Shown here piece after piece: positions 3,832-6,311 of a stretch of DNA of 6,311 bases (within the stretch, counting starts at the first letter, position 1; each line of letters starts with the position of its first letter). The DNA lies in NCBI GenBank assembly GCA_025350085.1, contig JANXYI010000229.1:1-6311 (forward strand), given 5' to 3'. The position numbers and the translations under genes are program-made. The notes beneath the pieces were generated by a model. It was given only the letters and a program-made list of their open reading frames with translations, made no database searches and was not told where the DNA came from. Source of the stretch: Deltaproteobacteria bacterium. Its GTDB lineage: Bacteria; Desulfobacterota; Desulfovibrionia; Desulfovibrionales; Desulfovibrionaceae.

Positions 3832-5883
3832 CTACTCGCAGACCCCCGAATACACCACGCGGTCCACGTACTCGGCCTGCTTGCCCTTGTTCCAGCGCGA
3901 CACCGGCCGGTAGTAGCCCACGATGCGCGTGAAGACCTCGGCAGGCTCGCCGCAGGTGGGGCAGTTCTCGTGCTCGCCGCGGATGTAGCCGTGGCCCTTG
4001 CAGATCGAGAAAGTCGGCGTGATGGACAGAAAGGGCAGCTTGGTGTTGCGGAAGCTCTTGATGATGAACTCGCGCAAGCTCGCCACGTCGGCCACGGATT
4101 CGCCCAGGAAGGTGTGGAACACCGTGCCGCCGGTGTACAGCGGCTGGAGCTGGTCCTGGTGCTCCAGGCAGGCCACCACGTCCTCGGAATGGCCCACGGG
4201 CAGGCAGGTGGAGTTGGTGTAGTACGGGGTGCCGTTGCCGGAGGTGATGATGTCCGCGTAGAGGTTGCGGTCGATCTTGGCCAGGCGGTAGCTGGTGCCC
4301 TCGGCCGGGGTGGCCTCCAGGTTGTACAGGGTGCCGGTCTCCTCCTGGAACCGCGCGGTGACCTCGCGCAGGCGGTTCAAGGTCCGGCGCATGAGGCGCA
4401 TGCCGTTCTCGGTCTCGATGCCCTTGCCGATGAGGTTCAGGCAGGCCTCGTGCCCGCCGAGGAGCCCGATGGTGGAAAAATGGCCCTTGAAGCCGTTTTT
4501 GAGGTAGCGCTTGGTCCAGGGGAACATGCCGCGCTCCAGGTTGTCGCTGATGAGCTTGCGCTTGAACTCCAGGCAGTCCTTGGCCATGGTGGCGTACTCC
4601 TCCACCAGGGTCAAAAACTCGTCTTCCCCTTGTGAGAGGTAGGCCAGCTTGGGCAGGTTGAGCGTGACCACGCCGATGGACCCGGTGAGGTCCCCGGCGC
4701 CAAAGAGCCCGCCGACCTTGTTGCGCAGCTGCCGCAGGTCCATCTGCAGGCGGCAGCACATGCTGCGCACGTCTTCCGGAGAAAGATCGGAGTTGATGAA
4801 GTTCTGGAAGTACGGCGCGCCGTACTTGGACGTGAGCTTGAGCAAAAGCTCGCCGATCTCGGTCTCCCAGGGGAAGTCCTCGGTGACGTTGTAGGTCGGG
4901 ATGGGGAAGGAGAAGATCTGCCCGGCGTAGTCGCCGTCGAGCATGACCTCAAGGAAGGCCCGGTTGAACATCTCCATCTCGGCCGCGTACTCGCCGTAGG
5001 TGGAGTCCAGGAGCTGGCCGCCAATGATGATGGCCTCCTTGGCGATGTGTTTCGGCGGGGTCAGGTCAAAGGTCAGGTTGGTGAACGGGCTCTGCCCGCC
5101 CCAGCGGCTGGTGGTGTTCAGGTTGAACACGAACTTCTGCACTGCCTGGCGGACCTTCTTGTAGGAGAGGCCATCGTGGCGGATGAAGGGCGCCAGATAC
5201 GTGTCCACGTTGTTGAAGGCCTGGGCCCCGGCCCACTCGTTCTGGAGCGTGCCCAGGAAGTTGACCATCTGGCCGAGGGCGGAGTCAAAGTGCCGGGCCG
5301 GACCCGCGCAGGAGCGGCCCTCCAGGTTGAAGCCCTCGAGCAAAAGGTCGCGCAGGCTCCAGCCCGCGCAGTACCCGGCCAGGCCAAAGGACAGGTCGTG
5401 GATGTGGAAGTAGCCGTGCTCGTGGGACAGGCGCACCTCCTCCGGATATTTTTCCAGGGCGTAGCGCGCCTGGACCGTGCCCGAGAGGTGCAGCATGAGC
5501 CCCTGGAAACTGTGGCTCATGTTGGAGTTCTCGGCCACGCGCCAGTCGCTCTTGTCCAGGTATTCGTCGATGGTCTCGGTGATGTCCAGGAAGGCCTCGC
5601 GCTGGTTTCTCAGCGCCCGGCGCTTCTCGCGGTAGACGATGTACTTGCGCGCCACGGTGAACTGCCGGGATTCCATGAGCACCAGCTCGACCATGTCCTG
5701 CACGTGCTCCTGCTCCGGGATGTCGACATCCTTAAGCTTGGCCTCGACCTTCAGCGCCAGGCGGCGGCCCAGCAGCGGGTCTTTTATGCCGCTGGCGGAA
5801 AGGGCCTTGAAAATGGCCTGGGCAATGCGGTCATTGGACCAGGTTTCCAGCCGTCCGTCGCGCTTCAGGATCTGCGAGGGCAT
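3832..5883 (-). CDS. nrdD: Anaerobic (class III) ribonucleoside-triphosphate reductase, glycyl-radical enzyme
   Basis: Cytoplasmic enzyme that reduces ribonucleoside triphosphates to deoxyribonucleotides without oxygen. It is 683 aa, a normal class III length. An ATP-cone allosteric domain occupies about residues 3-95 (ILKRDGRLETWSNDRIAQAI at the start, TVARKYIVYREKRRALR at the end). The catalytic barrel follows, with SHEHGYFHIHDL (153-164), AQAFNNVDTYLAPF (220-233), MCCRLQMDLRQL (375-386), where Cys376/Cys377 is my candidate for the thiyl-radical site, and GDLTGSIGVVTLNLPKL (397-413). The C-terminus holds a probable zinc site (Cys628, Cys641, Cys644, with His631 a possible fourth ligand) and the glycyl-radical loop RIVGYYRP with Gly656. 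AAGGAGG sits 6 nt before the ATG at 5883. The start lies inside the end of nrdG (53-bp overlap), and the terminator at 3764-3795 closes the unit. The Cys/Cys/His/CPTC pattern resembles Thermotoga or archaeal NrdD more than E. coli NrdD. The enzyme inactivates in air, which fits an anaerobe. Confidence 0.96.
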   Translation of the reverse strand: MPSQILKRDGRLETWSNDRIAQAIFKALSASGIKDPLLGRRLALKVEAKLKDVDIPEQEHVQDMVELVLMESRQFTVARKYIVYREKRRALRNQREAFLDITETIDEYLDKSDWRVAENSNMSHSFQGLMLHLSGTVQARYALEKYPEEVRLSHEHGYFHIHDLSFGLAGYCAGWSLRDLLLEGFNLEGRSCAGPARHFDSALGQMVNFLGTLQNEWAGAQAFNNVDTYLAPFIRHDGLSYKKVRQAVQKFVFNLNTTSRWGGQSPFTNLTFDLTPPKHIAKEAIIIGGQLLDSTYGEYAAEMEMFNRAFLEVMLDGDYAGQIFSFPIPTYNVTEDFPWETEIGELLLKLTSKYGAPYFQNFINSDLSPEDVRSMCCRLQMDLRQLRNKVGGLFGAGDLTGSIGVVTLNLPKLAYLSQGEDEFLTLVEEYATMAKDCLEFKRKLISDNLERGMFPWTKRYLKNGFKGHFSTIGLLGGHEACLNLIGKGIETENGMRLMRRTLNRLREVTARFQEETGTLYNLEATPAEGTSYRLAKIDRNLYADIITSGNGTPYYTNSTCLPVGHSEDVVACLEHQDQLQPLYTGGTVFHTFLGESVADVASLREFIIKSFRNTKLPFLSITPTFSICKGHGYIRGEHENCPTCGEPAEVFTRIVGYYRPVSRWNKGKQAEYVDRVVYSGVCE

Positions 5884-6311
5884 GGGGCCTCCTTGGGGGG
5901 TGATAGTCCTGCGTGGCCAGGGTGAACCCGGCGGGCAAAAGGCCCCGCACGGTCTTAATGTCGGTTTCGGTCAGTTGCGGCACCAAGGTGGTGCGGAAGG
6001 TGAACGCTTCGGGCCGGGACTCGGCCAGGGCAAAGAGGCGCGCGAGGTTCCTGCGGGCGTCGTGTTCCGTCACCACCCCGCCGGTGAGCTCCGGGTAGCG
6101 CCCGAACGGGCCCTTGACGTCCACGGAAAAGTGCTCGGCCAGGCCCTCGGCCAAAAGGGCCTCGACCACGTCTGGCAGCATGCCGTTGGTGTCGAGCTTC
6201 ACGGGCAGGCCCGAGAGGCCGATCTCGTGCAGGATCATGCCGATGCCGGGCACGCAGGTCGGCTCGCCGCCGCTCACCGTAACCCCGGACAGCCCGCTCG
6301 CGCGGCTGCAC
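5831..6311 (-). CDS. nrdG: Anaerobic ribonucleotide reductase activating protein (radical SAM), 5' part beyond the window
   Basis: Radical-SAM iron-sulfur enzyme expected to cleave S-adenosylmethionine and abstract hydrogen from Gly656 of NrdD, making the glycyl radical. The 159 visible residues include GVTVSGGEPT (SAM-contacting GGE motif), VKLDTNGMLPDVVEALL, HFSVDVKGPFGRYPELTGG and FTFRTTLVPQLTETDI. These blocks are typical of the second NrdG type (NrdG2-like), which I judge by memory. The N-terminus with the cluster-binding CxxxCxxC lies past the right edge, so catalytic competence cannot be confirmed. A GTG at 6277 is internal (the V of TVSGGEP) and not a start. The frame ends in TGA at 5833-5831, so its last 17 codons run over the ribosome site and first codons of nrdD. 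The end (YHPPRRPHALADPEARRT...) looks unconserved. It may be a natural extension or the product of an old frameshift at the C6 run near 5892-5899. Its position beside nrdD supports the call. Confidence 0.9.
   Translation of the reverse strand, partial: CSRASGLSGVTVSGGEPTCVPGIGMILHEIGLSGLPVKLDTNGMLPDVVEALLAEGLAEHFSVDVKGPFGRYPELTGGVVTEHDARRNLARLFALAESRPEAFTFRTTLVPQLTETDIKTVRGLLPAGFTLATQDYHPPRRPHALADPEARRTAGNLVQ

Noticed and set aside
5047..5925. Plus-strand open frame of 292 codons opposite the start of nrdD
   Set aside because: It is antisense to the conserved ATP-cone and barrel of nrdD, and its translation shows no protein-like motifs.

Overview
The window is GC-rich. Every well-supported gene reads on the minus strand, so the window runs from the 3' genes to the 5' genes of each transcript as its coordinates increase. 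The gene set is a branched-chain amino-acid (HAAT-type) ABC transporter beside an oxygen-sensitive class III ribonucleotide reductase. Together with the base composition, this suggests an anaerobic Gram-negative bacterium such as a Desulfovibrio-like sulfate reducer. That assignment is an inference, as no marker gene is present.

Region 1 (1-3440) is a liv operon in transcription order livK (binding lipoprotein), livH, livM (permeases) and livG (ATPase, cut by the window edge). A 71-bp gap holding a hairpin separates livK from livH. livH and livM are 2 bp apart, and livM and livG overlap by 8 bp. Upstream of livK is a good sigma70-type promoter. A palindrome, TGAGTGCTCA, overlaps its -10 and start site, and an exact second copy lies 39 bp downstream in the leader. 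This arrangement suggests a dedicated repressor. The livH/livM junction carries an imperfect tandem duplication of about 51 bp that has given LivM a new N-terminal tail.

Region 2 (3404-3800) lies between the two operons. It holds a 41-codon minus-strand gene with a near-perfect Shine-Dalgarno sequence and its own intrinsic terminator (11-bp stem, GAAA loop). The protein matches a pattern I associate with short, uncharacterised bacterial proteins (RDAG-G-F ... RPKTTV-E). Upstream of it, 3661-3760 is a non-coding stretch with nested inverted repeats. They could fold as an H-type pseudoknot, or they could be operators around two facing promoter-like elements. A symmetric terminator (3764-3795) follows nrdD.

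Region 3 (3832-6311) holds nrdG (5' end missing, a radical-SAM activase) and nrdD (complete, 683 aa, glycyl-radical reductase), overlapping by 53 bp. NrdG would install the glycyl radical at Gly656 of NrdD, which then makes dNTPs without oxygen.

The genes themselves are ordinary. I see no phage, transposon, CRISPR, tRNA or rRNA. The parts worth a second look are the twin operators at livK, the 41-aa gene with its structured upstream region, and the duplicated livH/livM junction.
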